Part shown: piece after piece, positions 29,472-39,818 of the stretch
How the letters are laid out: every line of letters starts with the position of its first letter
Position numbering within the stretch: the stretch's first letter is position 1
Assembly (NCBI GenBank): GCA_904420015.1
Contig: CAJFTS010000033.1
Location: forward strand, 1 to 64,000
DNA: 64,000 nucleotides
Reading direction: 5' to 3'
Origin: an uncultured Clostridia bacterium
GTDB taxonomy: Bacteria > Bacillota > Clostridia > Oscillospirales > Acutalibacteraceae
The notes under the pieces: model-generated
What the model was told of the DNA's origin: nothing
Database searches by the model: none
What the model saw: the letters and a program-made list of their open reading frames with translations, nothing else
Position numbers and translations under genes: made by a program

Positions 29472-29512
29472 AAAAGCGCCTGGGAACCCACTTCTTTCCC
29501 AGGCGCTTTTTC
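29472..29512 (+). terminator. Rho-independent terminator of ldh
   Basis: AAAAGCGCCTGGGAACCCACTTCTTTCCCAGGCGCTTTTT. Confidence 0.85.
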
Positions 29513-29829
29513 GCATATTCGGTTCCTCGGATGCCGTTTTATGGACAAACCCGTTAGTCGAAATGGTATTCTCCAACCACATTGGGGCGGTATTGGCCGG
29601 TCCCTAGAAGGGGGCTAAAAAATAGCTTTGCCCGCCTTTGCATCTGGGATGCCGGTTGCAGCCGTCTGTTTCGAGCTTAATTCGATTTAGGAAAATAACC
29701 CGATTCCTTTTGTCTTACTGCCTGCTTCCACCCTCCTCTTTGCCAAGGCTTTTTTCCTGCCCCTGGTTCTGCCGGGGCTATGCATAATAAAATTTTGTAG
29801 TTGATACGAATTATTGTCTCCTTTTTCTG

Positions 29830-32268
29830 TTACAGGCAGCGACCATACTGCATCCACAGCCGTTTCAGCCAGTTTTTCTCCTGATACAGCTGCTTGCGGA
29901 CAGTAAACACCAGATGGGACACCTCCTGTACCTCTTCCCGCTTTACCTGCTGTCCGCTGAAGCAGGCTTTGAGCACCAGCTCCATGCAGCGTGTGCTCTC
30001 CTGCAAGGTCAGGGAAGCAAACCGGCTGCTGAGCAGCTCCGGCTCATAGCAGATCCGCTGCGCATCCGGACAGCCTGCGAAGGAAAGCAGCTTGCAAAGA
30101 TATCCGTAAAGCTTTCGCATATTCCGGTTTTCATCGGTGGTATGGAAGGACCTTCTCCGGCGCTGTCCCACAATGGCCTGCCGGGCGATCACCGCCAGCA
30201 AAAGAGCCATAAGGCCCAGCACCCCAAAGAAAATGGTGAGCATCACCGCAGCGGGGCCTCCTCTGCCCGACGCGCCGTTTTGCTGGGGCGCACGGGAGGA
30301 GGACGCGGCGGACGCCGCCGTGCTGCTCATAGACGGCTCGGAGGGCGTTTGCGAAGAGGAGGATTCCGGCTGGCTTGTGGAAACCGCACCGCCGAACCCC
30401 GGGGTAAACTCATAGGGCACCCAGCCCGCCCCCCAATCATAGACCTCCACCCAAGCATGGCGCTTGGAATCGTCAATGTTCAGGGTATAGTAGGACTCGG
30501 TAGACTCTTCCGTTACCCAGCTTCCGTCATCCAAAAACCGCTGGGCGGAGATCGCCGTTTCGGACACCTCGGCATGGTCGAATTCATCCGGGCCAACCAG
30601 ATAACCCTCGGCATAGCGGGCAGGTAGACCTGCCGCCCGCAGAAGCAGCGTTGCCGCCGTAGCATAATGGGTGCAGTATCCCCGCTTGTTTTCCAAAAGG
30701 AAGTATTCGGTGAAATCCTTGCCGCTGGGGGTGGATCCCGGCGTGGTGGTATAGGTGGTATTCTGTGCAAGATACTCCCGTATATTCCCTGCGGCCTCTT
30801 CTATGCTGGTGTTTCCACCACAGATGTCGCCCGCCAGCTCCCGCAGCCAGCCCATGCCGTCGGGAAGCTGGGTATAATGCTCCTCTACAAATTCTGCATA
30901 ATCCAAACTATACGAATGACTGTCCCAGATGGAGGGGCGGGATGCTCTTGCTAACTCGGCGCTGGCCGCGTCCGGATTATGCCCATAAAAGACCTGGTAG
31001 GTATTGCCTTCCCCTGTATACAGGGAATACCGGTCGTATTCCAAAAGCGTCTGCCGGCTTTCCAAGGAAAAGTAAGGGAGAAATGCATATTTGGTTCCGG
31101 CCCGCACCGATGTAACCTGGATGGGGGTAATCTCCCCTCCATACTGGCCGTGGTAAGCATGGAGCAGACGGTATTGGCTGACCCCTGAGGTTCCATGCTC
31201 CTGGAAAACCGGCTCTTCCTCATAAACGGAATCCGGCAGCTGGTCCCAGCTCGTCCCGGTATACACGCTTGCGGTATAGCCTTTAAAATAGAGGGTGGAT
31301 TCGGTATAGGGCATCTTAATCTGCAGGTCGGTCTTATAATCGTACCGCAAATCACCCGCCGCCCAAAGGTTCCCTTCCCCGAGCTTGGTTTTGGGCAGAT
31401 TGAGAAAGCCCAGCCAGTCAAAATCCTTGTAATTGAGCCGCAGCGTCTCAAAAGCCTCCGGCCGCTGGTAGTTGGAAGCCGCCAGGATCGCCTGTCCCCC
31501 TACCAGGCAGACCGTCATCACCAAACAGAGGATTAGGCTGACCGGCGCGGCAAGCTGCCGGCTGTACGGGGCAGAGATCCGCTTTGCCCGCTTCTTCGCC
31601 TTTTTCCCAAACCGGCCTGCCGCCAATACCGCCGCCAACTGGGACAGCAGGCAGGAAAACAGAAGCGCCGCCGCCCACAAGGCGGGTGCTCGGGTAAAAT
31701 AAAGCCCGATTTCCAGGAAAGGAACCGTCACCAAGACCACCGGCAGGAACATCGGCCTTCGTACGATACAGTAGCCCAGGGCAATGCACAGAAAGAGCAC
31801 CACAACGACCCACAGAAAGGTCAATGAAGGATAATACTCCACTAGGCGCAGCGTCTGCGGCAGGTTGGGGATGTTGTCCTGCTTTAACACCAGCAGCCCT
31901 TCGTTCCACACAGTGGCGCCCATCCCCACCAGGGTGTCCTTACCGACCGCCAGCAGCCCCAAAAGCAGCCCAAAGGAGACGGGAAAGGTCCACGCACCTA
32001 CACGCTTGGATCGGTAAAGCAACGTGAATCCTACCGAACCGATGGCGATGCTCAAAAAAATCGCCGTGTAATCGCATTCCAAATCATATGCGGTAATAAA
32101 GCTAAACAGCGCGCCGGCCACGCCGGCAAACAGAAGCAGAGCCGGCATTACCACCGTCATCCAGGCGGTCGGCTGCTTGGTAAACGCCTTGGCCGCCACG
32201 GAACTGGAGAAGGTGATGCCGGACGCCATTCTTTTTTCGCTCGCTTTCTTTTTCTTCATCACGGTCAC
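29830..32268 (-). CDS. Transglutaminase-like domain membrane protein (TgpA-like)
   Basis: Multi-TM N-term; KRGYCTHYATAATLLLRAAGLPARYAEGYLV...KRHAWVEVYDWGAGWVPYEFTPG (Cys-His-Asp). Confidence 0.9.
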   Translation of the reverse strand: MTVMKKKKASEKRMASGITFSSSVAAKAFTKQPTAWMTVVMPALLLFAGVAGALFSFITAYDLECDYTAIFLSIAIGSVGFTLLYRSKRVGAWTFPVSFGLLLGLLAVGKDTLVGMGATVWNEGLLVLKQDNIPNLPQTLRLVEYYPSLTFLWVVVVLFLCIALGYCIVRRPMFLPVVLVTVPFLEIGLYFTRAPALWAAALLFSCLLSQLAAVLAAGRFGKKAKKRAKRISAPYSRQLAAPVSLILCLVMTVCLVGGQAILAASNYQRPEAFETLRLNYKDFDWLGFLNLPKTKLGEGNLWAAGDLRYDYKTDLQIKMPYTESTLYFKGYTASVYTGTSWDQLPDSVYEEEPVFQEHGTSGVSQYRLLHAYHGQYGGEITPIQVTSVRAGTKYAFLPYFSLESRQTLLEYDRYSLYTGEGNTYQVFYGHNPDAASAELARASRPSIWDSHSYSLDYAEFVEEHYTQLPDGMGWLRELAGDICGGNTSIEEAAGNIREYLAQNTTYTTTPGSTPSGKDFTEYFLLENKRGYCTHYATAATLLLRAAGLPARYAEGYLVGPDEFDHAEVSETAISAQRFLDDGSWVTEESTESYYTLNIDDSKRHAWVEVYDWGAGWVPYEFTPGFGGAVSTSQPESSSSQTPSEPSMSSTAASAASSSRAPQQNGASGRGGPAAVMLTIFFGVLGLMALLLAVIARQAIVGQRRRRSFHTTDENRNMRKLYGYLCKLLSFAGCPDAQRICYEPELLSSRFASLTLQESTRCMELVLKACFSGQQVKREEVQEVSHLVFTVRKQLYQEKNWLKRLWMQYGRCL

Positions 32269-33435
32269 CTACCATTCCACACCGGCGAGGCTTTCGGGCA
32301 CGTGTTTCGCCGCCACAGGGATCCGTCTCAAATCCGGCTCCAAAAGGGCCGCACTCCCCTCCTGATCGGTCACCTCAAATATGGTAACCGGATCGGGCCG
32401 CCGGTGCAGAGCCGGATGCTGGCAGGCGTCCGGCCGGGTAGTCAGATAGACAAGCCTGCCCTGCAAAATCTCCTCGCAATGCAGCAGGGATAAACATGTC
32501 CTTTCCTTCCCTTCTTCGGGAATCTCACTTTGCAGCAGCTCGCTCATCATAAAAGATTGTTCTTCTGCATTGGAAACATCGAAGAACACATCCTGCCCCT
32601 CCTTCTGCCGGTACCAGCAGACCCGGTGGGCAATCTGTTGATCGAGCAGCTGCATCGAAAGGGTATTGACCAGCTCCAAAAGCCCGTCCAAAAGGGCGGC
32701 ATTCCCGTCCCAGGTCAGCTCCACCACCAGGGTGACGGAATTGGCAATGGGAAGGCTGAATTCCTTGACCACCAAGTCCTCCGCCTTGCTGCTGAGCTTC
32801 CAATGAATCCATTGGGGCCGGTCCCCGTCCTGATAGCCGCGCACGCCGAACAGCTCGGAAGGATCGTCCCCCTTGCGTTCGGTGGAATACCGTTGAACGT
32901 CGCCGGAGGAAACCGAATGGATCACAGGCTGGGCGCTGATCTCCTGTGCCGGAGGCCAGAGGAGAAAGGAAACCGGCTCAGGCTCCTTCCCCTTGCTTTG
33001 AAAGAGCCAAAGCCAATCGTAAACACGAATGCGGGAGGCGGACAGCAGAAAGCTGCCGTAATGCTCGGAGGAAATGGTCCCCCTCACCAGCCTGCGTCCC
33101 CGGGCCGGTACGGAGAAGCACACAATCTGGCTTTCTTTTGCACCATAAATCCGGTTTTTGCATCCCAGCGTCACCCGGCAGGCTGTAATAGGCAGATGGG
33201 AACGGTTCTTCGCCGTGATTTGGTAGCGTACCTCCCGCTTGGCAGCCTCGTCGGTAAATTCCGTAGACAATGTGACCGACAGGCCCCGGCGCATTAAGAG
33301 TACCGCCGCCTTGAGAAAAAGGGGCAGAACCAGAAACGCCAAAAACAGCAGCACCGCAAAGGGCCCACGGAAGGCGATGACAAAGACGCCCAGCCCGATC
33401 AGCGCCGCCAGATAGATCAGCTTAACGCGCAGCAT
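32269..33435 (-). CDS. DUF58 domain-containing protein
   Basis: GDDPSELFGVRGYQDGDRPQWIHWKLSSKAEDLVVKEF is the DUF58 motif. Confidence 0.9.
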   Translation of the reverse strand: MLRVKLIYLAALIGLGVFVIAFRGPFAVLLFLAFLVLPLFLKAAVLLMRRGLSVTLSTEFTDEAAKREVRYQITAKNRSHLPITACRVTLGCKNRIYGAKESQIVCFSVPARGRRLVRGTISSEHYGSFLLSASRIRVYDWLWLFQSKGKEPEPVSFLLWPPAQEISAQPVIHSVSSGDVQRYSTERKGDDPSELFGVRGYQDGDRPQWIHWKLSSKAEDLVVKEFSLPIANSVTLVVELTWDGNAALLDGLLELVNTLSMQLLDQQIAHRVCWYRQKEGQDVFFDVSNAEEQSFMMSELLQSEIPEEGKERTCLSLLHCEEILQGRLVYLTTRPDACQHPALHRRPDPVTIFEVTDQEGSAALLEPDLRRIPVAAKHVPESLAGVEW

Positions 33436-34426
33436 GGGGGCGGTTCCTTCCTTCCAGCACAAGTGGCATGGGCGTTTCATTCAAAACGGCCTCCAGCAAG
33501 GAGGCGGCCGTATGGGTGGCCTTCGCCTTGGCGCTGAGGACCAGGCGGTGGGCGCAGGTATTCAAAAAGACATATTTGACGTCGTTGGGCGTCACATAAA
33601 GCCGATCCTGCAGGAATGCGCAGGCTTTGGCCATACGCATCATGGCCAGAGAGCCCCGGGGGCTGATCCCCAGCTTGATGAGCGGATGATGCCGGGTGAC
33701 GTCCACCAGATGGACGATATACTCATAAACGGAATGCTCCATATGGACCTGTTCGATGGCCCTTTGCATCTGCAAAATCACATTCGCCTGCACGATCTGC
33801 GCCACCGACGACAGCGGATTTCCGGTCTGCCGCCCCTTCAGGATGTCGATCTCGCTGCGGGGCGCCGGATAGCCCATACTCAGGCAGACCATAAACCGGT
33901 CGAGCTGAGAATCGGGCAGGGGCTGGGTTCCGACTGAGCCGATGGGATTCTGGGTGGCAATGACGATATAAGGCTGGGGCAGCTCATGCGCGACGCCGTC
34001 CACCGTCACCCGCCGTTCCTCCATCAGCTCCAACAAAGCCGACTGCGTCTTTGTGGAGGTACGGTTGATTTCATCGGCCAAAAACAGGTTGCAGAACGCG
34101 GCTCCCTGTTTAAATTCAAACGTCTGGGTTTGTTTATTGAACATGGTAAAGCCCACCACGTCGCTGGGCATCACGTCCGGCGTAAACTGCAGACGCTTGC
34201 ACGCAAGATCCATGGCCCTGGAAAAAGCCAGCGCCAAGGTCGTCTTTCCCACGCCGGGTACGTCCTCAATCAAAATATGGCCGCCCGCCAGAATTGCCAT
34301 GAGCATTTTGACAATGACCTCATCCTTGTCGATGATGACCTTGCGCACCTCGTCGATGATCTGCCTCGCATACCCATAGGATTCCTTGAAGGCCGTTGCG
34401 GTGACCTGTGTTTCCATTAGCATCAC
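33422..34426 (-). CDS. MoxR family AAA ATPase
   Basis: GGHILIEDVPGVGKTTLALAFSRAMDL, DEINRTSTKTQSALLELMEE, ATQNPIGSVGTQPLPDSQLDRFM. Confidence 0.95.
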   Translation of the reverse strand: MMLMETQVTATAFKESYGYARQIIDEVRKVIIDKDEVIVKMLMAILAGGHILIEDVPGVGKTTLALAFSRAMDLACKRLQFTPDVMPSDVVGFTMFNKQTQTFEFKQGAAFCNLFLADEINRTSTKTQSALLELMEERRVTVDGVAHELPQPYIVIATQNPIGSVGTQPLPDSQLDRFMVCLSMGYPAPRSEIDILKGRQTGNPLSSVAQIVQANVILQMQRAIEQVHMEHSVYEYIVHLVDVTRHHPLIKLGISPRGSLAMMRMAKACAFLQDRLYVTPNDVKYVFLNTCAHRLVLSAKAKATHTAASLLEAVLNETPMPLVLEGRNRPHAAR

Positions 34427-34658
34427 TTCCCATTTCTAGTGAATTCTAGTGTTTTCGACCGCATTTATCATAACACGGCAATCTTGTATTTTCAATCAAA
34501 AAAACCGATCATTTCTGACTGGAAATGATGGAAAAGCTCCAATGCTTTCCCCTTTTTTTCAAAGAAACCTGTTTCTCGCTTTCCTTTCCCTGGTAAGGAT
34601 ACACAAAAGAATCCCATTTCGTCAAGAAGCATTCTGTGAACTTTTTATCCGAACAAAC

Positions 34659-34695
34659 AAAGGAAGGGGGAAGCACCCGCTTCCCCCTTCCTTTG
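34659..34695 (-). terminator. Rho-independent terminator
   Basis: AAAGGAAGGGGGAAGCACCCGCTTCCCCCTTCCTTTG. Confidence 0.75.
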
Positions 34696-35829
34696 TTATC
34701 CGCCGTAGTAGGCGTCCTTGAGAAGGCTTCCCATCTCTTCCTTTGTTACCGCTATGGGGTTGACTCGGGTGGAGCCGCCCAGAGAATGCTCCGAAAGCCA
34801 GTCGAAATCCCGCTCAAAGGCCTCCCGCGCAAGGCCGGCCTGCGCCAGGGTCTGCGGGATGCCGATGCGCTCGCGAAGCTCCAGGACCTGATCGATGACG
34901 TTTCCTTTCCCCGTCCGGTCCGCCAAAGCCTCCAGCCGTCTTTTCACCCGTTCGTCCTTGCTGTTGAAGGCGAGGACATAGGGAAGCAGGACGGCGTTGA
35001 GCAGGCCGTGGCCCAGGTTATACCGCCCTCCGAAGGCATGGGCGATGCCGTGAACCATGCCGAGCCCCGCGTTGGAAAAGGCCATTCCCGCCATGCACTG
35101 ATAGATATGTACCTTCTGCCGGCTTTCCAGGTCGCCCTGTTCGCAGGAACGGGGGAGATACCGCAGGAGGCCTTCCGCCGCCGACAGACTCAGCGTATCG
35201 GTAAATTCGTCACCCAATGGGCTGACGGCGCATTCGAGGGCATGGGTCAGGGCGTCCATCCCCGTTTCGGCAGCCACGTCGGCGGGCATGGTCATGGGAA
35301 GCTTGCCGTCGAGTATGGCCAGGTCCGGACGCAGGCTTTCCGCTTTTACCCCCCGCTTGATCCCTTGCTTTAAAAAGGTGAGCACCGAGATATGGGTCAC
35401 CTCCGTCGCCGTGCCGGAGGTGGAGGGCACCGCCACAAAGGTCGTCTTTCGCCGGCGGGACGGCAGCGGGGTATCCGCCAGCTCCTCCGCCTTCAGGGAG
35501 GGAAACTCATACAGAAGGGTCATGGCCTTAGCCGCGTCGATGGGGGAGCCGCCGCCCACCGCTACCACAAGATCGGGCCTCCATTCCCGAAACCGGGCGG
35601 TTCCTTTCTCTACATCCTCGGTGGTGGGGTTCTTGCCGATCCCGCTGTATACCTCCGCCTGCCCGCCTCCATGGGCGAGCAGCTTGAGCACCTGGTCGAT
35701 CACCCCGGTATCGAACATACTAAGCCCGCCGGTGACCACCATCGCCCGCTCATAGGAAAGCGTCTGTAAATGGGACAAGGAACCGGGGCCCGTCACCACC
35801 GTGTCTCCATGGAACCGAATCGCTTTCAT
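34696..35829 (-). CDS. Iron-containing (type III) alcohol dehydrogenase
   Basis: GGGSPIDAAKAM, VPSTSGTATEVT, GMVHGIAHAFGGRYNLGHGLLNAVLLPYV. Confidence 0.92.
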   Translation of the reverse strand: MKAIRFHGDTVVTGPGSLSHLQTLSYERAMVVTGGLSMFDTGVIDQVLKLLAHGGGQAEVYSGIGKNPTTEDVEKGTARFREWRPDLVVAVGGGSPIDAAKAMTLLYEFPSLKAEELADTPLPSRRRKTTFVAVPSTSGTATEVTHISVLTFLKQGIKRGVKAESLRPDLAILDGKLPMTMPADVAAETGMDALTHALECAVSPLGDEFTDTLSLSAAEGLLRYLPRSCEQGDLESRQKVHIYQCMAGMAFSNAGLGMVHGIAHAFGGRYNLGHGLLNAVLLPYVLAFNSKDERVKRRLEALADRTGKGNVIDQVLELRERIGIPQTLAQAGLAREAFERDFDWLSEHSLGGSTRVNPIAVTKEEMGSLLKDAYYGG

Positions 35830-35845
35830 TTTGTTTTCTCCTTTC

Positions 35846-37231
35846 TTATGCGATAAGCCCCAGCTGCATTTTCCAGTACAGCACCCGGCGTACCGCCTGT
35901 TCCACCTGCCCAAGGGATATCCGCCCCTCCTGCACCGCCTGCAGCACGGCCGGAATCTGCACGTCGAAATCGGTGGCTAGAAGCAGGTCGTTGCCCGCCT
36001 CTACCGCCAGTACCGCGGCCTGCTCATTGCCGGTATAATCCCGGATGGCGTCCATCATCAAATCGTCGGTCATCACCACTCCGGTAAATCCCAGCTGACG
36101 GCGGAGGACGTCATGCACCTTTGGGGACAGGGATGCGGGAAGGCTCGGATCCATACACGTTACCATGTTGTGGGATACCAACACGCTGTCAGCGCCCGCC
36201 GCAATCCCCGCCTCAAAGGGAAGAAAATCCTCCGCCGCAAATTGCTCGTAGCTGCGGGAGTCCACGGCGATGCCGGTATGGGTGTCTTGATTGTTGCCGT
36301 AGCCGGGAAAATGCTTGAGGGTGCAGCCCATCTGGTTCTCCCGCATCGCCGTTACCACCGTCCTTACATATTCCGACGTGGCCGCCGCATCCCCTCCAAA
36401 GGCGCGGGGATAGATGAAATCCCCCGGGTCGGTGGACAGGTCGCAGACGGGAGCCAAATTTACTTGAATGCCCAGGCTTTTAAGAAAGCGGCATTTTTCC
36501 GCCGTATCCTCCGCCACCCGGTCAAAGCCGCCCTGGGCGTAGAGCTCCTGCGGGGAAAGGAACTTCTCGCTGCGAAAGGCTGGAAAACGGCTGACCCGGT
36601 TGACCGTCCCGCCCTCCTCATCCACCCCGATGAGAAGGGGGACGGCCGACGCCGCCTGGTAGCCTTCGATCTTCGCTTTCAAGGATTCCGGCGTCTCTCC
36701 TTCCACGTCGTTGGCAAAGAGGATATAGCCGGCCGGATGGTACTGCTTAAGATCCGCAAGGGCCGTGTCCTCCCGGCAGCGGACAAAAAACATTTGCCCC
36801 ACCTTTTCCTCAAGCGTCATCTGCGCCAGGATTTCCTCGATCCGGTCCATCTGTCCGGCAGGAGGCTGCGCGTCCAGGTAAGCGGCGCTGATATACCCTT
36901 CGATCCCCTTGCTGCGTACCCGCGTCCATCCCTGGCGGGTCTCATACGCTTCCACCCGCTCCCCTTTTTTCACAACCCTGCGGATGGTGTACGCCGTGCC
37001 CGGGCCTTCCCGCAGGTTGACGTCAGCGGCGGCATACCGCTCAAGCGCTTCCTTCCTTTGGGAGGATACGGAGGCGGGCACTGTAGAAGAGGAGGGTTCC
37101 TGTATTGGCAAAGATGCAGACGAAGAGAGGGTGGAAGAATCCGAAACGGCGTCCTCCCACGAGGAACAGGAGGTCAATACCAAAACCAGAGCAAGCAGAA
37201 ACGCCAGCGCGCATGTTTTTTTCATTTTCAT
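35846..37231 (-). CDS. SH3b + glycoside hydrolase family 3 lipoprotein (NagZ-like)
   Basis: Lipobox LTSCSS; NLREGPGTAYTIRRVVKKGE SH3; KHFPGYGNNQDTHTG and GVVMTDDLMMDAI GH3 motifs. Confidence 0.9.
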   Translation of the reverse strand: MKMKKTCALAFLLALVLVLTSCSSWEDAVSDSSTLSSSASLPIQEPSSSTVPASVSSQRKEALERYAAADVNLREGPGTAYTIRRVVKKGERVEAYETRQGWTRVRSKGIEGYISAAYLDAQPPAGQMDRIEEILAQMTLEEKVGQMFFVRCREDTALADLKQYHPAGYILFANDVEGETPESLKAKIEGYQAASAVPLLIGVDEEGGTVNRVSRFPAFRSEKFLSPQELYAQGGFDRVAEDTAEKCRFLKSLGIQVNLAPVCDLSTDPGDFIYPRAFGGDAAATSEYVRTVVTAMRENQMGCTLKHFPGYGNNQDTHTGIAVDSRSYEQFAAEDFLPFEAGIAAGADSVLVSHNMVTCMDPSLPASLSPKVHDVLRRQLGFTGVVMTDDLMMDAIRDYTGNEQAAVLAVEAGNDLLLATDFDVQIPAVLQAVQEGRISLGQVEQAVRRVLYWKMQLGLIA

Positions 37232-37564
37232 CCCTCTCCTAACTCACCTTCGTCTTTCCGACGAACCGTTTGTCCGGCAGACGACGGCCTTTCCCCGCTT
37301 TGCAGCAGCCGGGGCGAAATGCCCCCGGGGGATAAGCCAGCCGTTTTTCTTAGTGTATGCCGCTATAACGCCCTCATACCCGGCCGTTACAAGGCTAGTG
37401 TACCGTTCCCTTTTTGCCCTGTCAATCGTGTCCGCAGGAATATTCCCGCCTATCCGCGCTTTTTCCCCTCTTTTGAGCGTAATCGGGGCACATTTTCCTG
37501 ATTTTTCGCATAGAATGAAGAACGAACACCAAAGCATATCGATAGGCTGAGAGGAGATAGACCG

Positions 37565-39073
37565 ATGCGAGAGGAACGATCCTTTCACGAAATGATGCAG
37601 CGCTATAACCAGGAGCTGCTGCAAATGCGCCAGCGCTCCCAATCCCGTCCGGAGTCCGCAGCCAAGCGGGAAAGTTCTGCCGCGAAGCCGCAAACGCCTC
37701 CCGCCGCCCAGATTGCCTTTCCCGGAAGGGTGGAGCCGCCCGCTCCCCGTCCCTGCCGGCAGGACCGGCCCCAGGACCACTCCCTTACGGTGGGGCCGAA
37801 CGGACCGGTGCTTGTGGAGGACACCCTGCTGCATGAGACATTGGAAACCTTCGTCCATACTAAGATCATCGAACGGGCGGTTCACACCAAGGGCTACGGA
37901 GCCTTCGGCCATTTCCAGCCCTACCGCTGTATGGCCGAGTATACCACCGCCTGCTTTTTGCAGGACCCGTCCCGGCGCATCCCTACCGTCACCCGTTTTT
38001 CCTTCGCCGTAAGCAACAAGGGGACGCCGGACACCTCCCGCAATGTACGGGGTTTTTCCACCAAGTTTTACCTGGAGCATGGGGTATTCGACCTGCTTTG
38101 CAACCACATTCCGGTCTTTCTGATCCGCGATGGAATGCGCTTTCCCGAGGCCATTGCCTCCCTCTCCCCATCCCCTGTCAACAACCTGCCCGACGGCAGG
38201 CTGTTCTGGAGCTTCCTGGCCCGTGCCCCGGAGGCCACCCATTTTCTCACCTGGCTGTATTCCGACGCAGGGACGGTGGCCAGCTTCCGAACCATGCGCG
38301 GCTACGGGGTAAACACCTACGTCTGGAAAAATGCGGCGGGAAGGCGCCGGTACGTCAAATACCATTGGATTCCGGCAGCCGGGGAACGGTGTATCGACGC
38401 CGCCACCGCCGAACGTCTGGCCTGTGAAAATCCCAATGCGGCGGGGCAGGACCTATGGGACACCCTGGCAGGAGGCGCAACGGTGGAATACGAGCTCAAC
38501 GTACAGCTGATGGACCCGGAGCGGGAGAAAGCCCTTCCCTACGATCCGCTGGACGATACCAAGGTTTGGGATGAGGAAGCATTTCCGCTGATGCCGGTGG
38601 GAAAGCTGACGCTGGAACGGAACCCGGAGGATTACGCTTCCCAAGTGGAGAAGCTGGCCTTTTCTCCAGCGAATCTGGTGGACGGCATCGAGCTATCCAA
38701 CGACAAGATGCTCCAAGGGCGCTCCTTTATCTATTGGGACGCCCAGCGCAGGCGGCTGGGTCCGGATTTCCGCAGCATCCCGGTCAACCATATGGAAAAC
38801 TGGAAGCCTGCCGACGCCTTCAGCCCCACCGGGCTGGGACGCTCCGCCTGCGGCGAGCAGGTACGCAGGGACATCGAAAGGGCGGACGATTTCACGCAGG
38901 CGGGCGAACGCTACCGCCGTCTGCCGGGTGAGCAGCGTGCCCATTTGGTGGAAAACATCGCCGCCGACCTTTCTCACGCGGCACAAAAGGATCAAGCCTG
39001 CGTACTCGGATACCTGCGCCAGGCGGACGAAGCCTTTGCCCAGCAGGTTCGCGCCGCTATGCCGAGAGGTTAG
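37565..39073 (+). CDS. Catalase (heme, monofunctional-type; divergent)
   Basis: ERAVHTKGYGAFG (distal His), TRFSFAVSNKGTPDTSRNVRGFSTKFY, CNHIPVF (distal Asn), RSFIYWDAQRRRLG (proximal Tyr). Confidence 0.9.
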   Translation: MREERSFHEMMQRYNQELLQMRQRSQSRPESAAKRESSAAKPQTPPAAQIAFPGRVEPPAPRPCRQDRPQDHSLTVGPNGPVLVEDTLLHETLETFVHTKIIERAVHTKGYGAFGHFQPYRCMAEYTTACFLQDPSRRIPTVTRFSFAVSNKGTPDTSRNVRGFSTKFYLEHGVFDLLCNHIPVFLIRDGMRFPEAIASLSPSPVNNLPDGRLFWSFLARAPEATHFLTWLYSDAGTVASFRTMRGYGVNTYVWKNAAGRRRYVKYHWIPAAGERCIDAATAERLACENPNAAGQDLWDTLAGGATVEYELNVQLMDPEREKALPYDPLDDTKVWDEEAFPLMPVGKLTLERNPEDYASQVEKLAFSPANLVDGIELSNDKMLQGRSFIYWDAQRRRLGPDFRSIPVNHMENWKPADAFSPTGLGRSACGEQVRRDIERADDFTQAGERYRRLPGEQRAHLVENIAADLSHAAQKDQACVLGYLRQADEAFAQQVRAAMPRG

Positions 39074-39090
39074 GATAAGGAGGAATCTTT

Positions 39091-39411
39091 TTGCAGTGGA
39101 TCGGCCTTCTCATCGGGTTATTTAGCTTTGTAATCATCGGAATATTTCATCCCATTGTCATCCAATGTGAGTACCATTTTACTTGGAAAATTTGGCCTGC
39201 TTTTCTGGCGGCGGGATTGATCTGCCTGATGCTGTCGCTCTTTTTGGAGGATGTGTTGTTCTCCTCCCTGCTCAGCGTCCTGGGCTTTGCCTGCCTGTGG
39301 AGCATTGGAGAACTTAAAGAGCAAAGGAAGCGGGTGGAAAAGGGATGGTTTCCGGCAAATCCCAAGCGGGCGGCCGAGAAAAGATCCGAAGGGGACAAAC
39401 GCGAAGGATAA
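39091..39411 (+). CDS. Hypothetical membrane protein (DUF4491-like size and topology)
   Basis: 106 aa, TTG start in track, 3 TM helices. Confidence 0.55.
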   Translation: MQWIGLLIGLFSFVIIGIFHPIVIQCEYHFTWKIWPAFLAAGLICLMLSLFLEDVLFSSLLSVLGFACLWSIGELKEQRKRVEKGWFPANPKRAAEKRSEGDKREG

Positions 39412-39451
39412 GAACCGAAACGGCGGATCCTTTTTTGAGTCCGTCCCTTTG

Positions 39452-39718
39452 TTTTATTGTGAACGGATACCACCGGCTCTGCCGGTGGAGATGTCCCGCA
39501 AAAAAAGCGTTCGCTTTCAGCATCGAGCCAAGCGAGCTGCGAACAGCCAGCCTGACGGTGACGGAAGGCTTCCGGTTAAAATGAGGATCCGCCTGTTTAC
39601 AGGCCGCGGGGCAAGTGATGCCAAGTGAAATAAATTTCCGTGCGTCTTTAAGACGTTTGCTGGCAATAAGCCCTTCTAGGGCTTATTCATACCTCCGGCT
39701 TCGCCGGTGGTTTTGACT
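39452..39718 (+). repeat. Dispersed ~265-bp multi-hairpin repeat, copy 2
   Basis: CCACCGGCTCTGCCGGTGG left hairpin, CCTGTTTACAGG, CGTCTTTAAGACG, AATAAGCCCTTCTAGGGCTTATT, CCGGCTTCGCCGG right hairpin. Confidence 0.9.
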
Positions 39719-39818
39719 CGGCAGAGAGGGAAAGCCGCCAGGCAAAAGGAAGCTTCCTCCTCTCTCGAAAGCGGCTGCAAATGGAAGGGGGCCTGTCTCG
39801 CCAGCCTCAAAGCCATGC

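Noticed and set aside
29513-29829. ~300-bp gap between the ldh terminator and the transglutaminase gene
   Set aside because: Searched by eye for ORFs, tRNA or riboswitch motifs on both strands; nothing convincing.
29830-34426. Transglutaminase-DUF58-MoxR cluster as a novel system
   Set aside because: A widespread, well-known gene neighbourhood with normal motifs; annotated but not novel.
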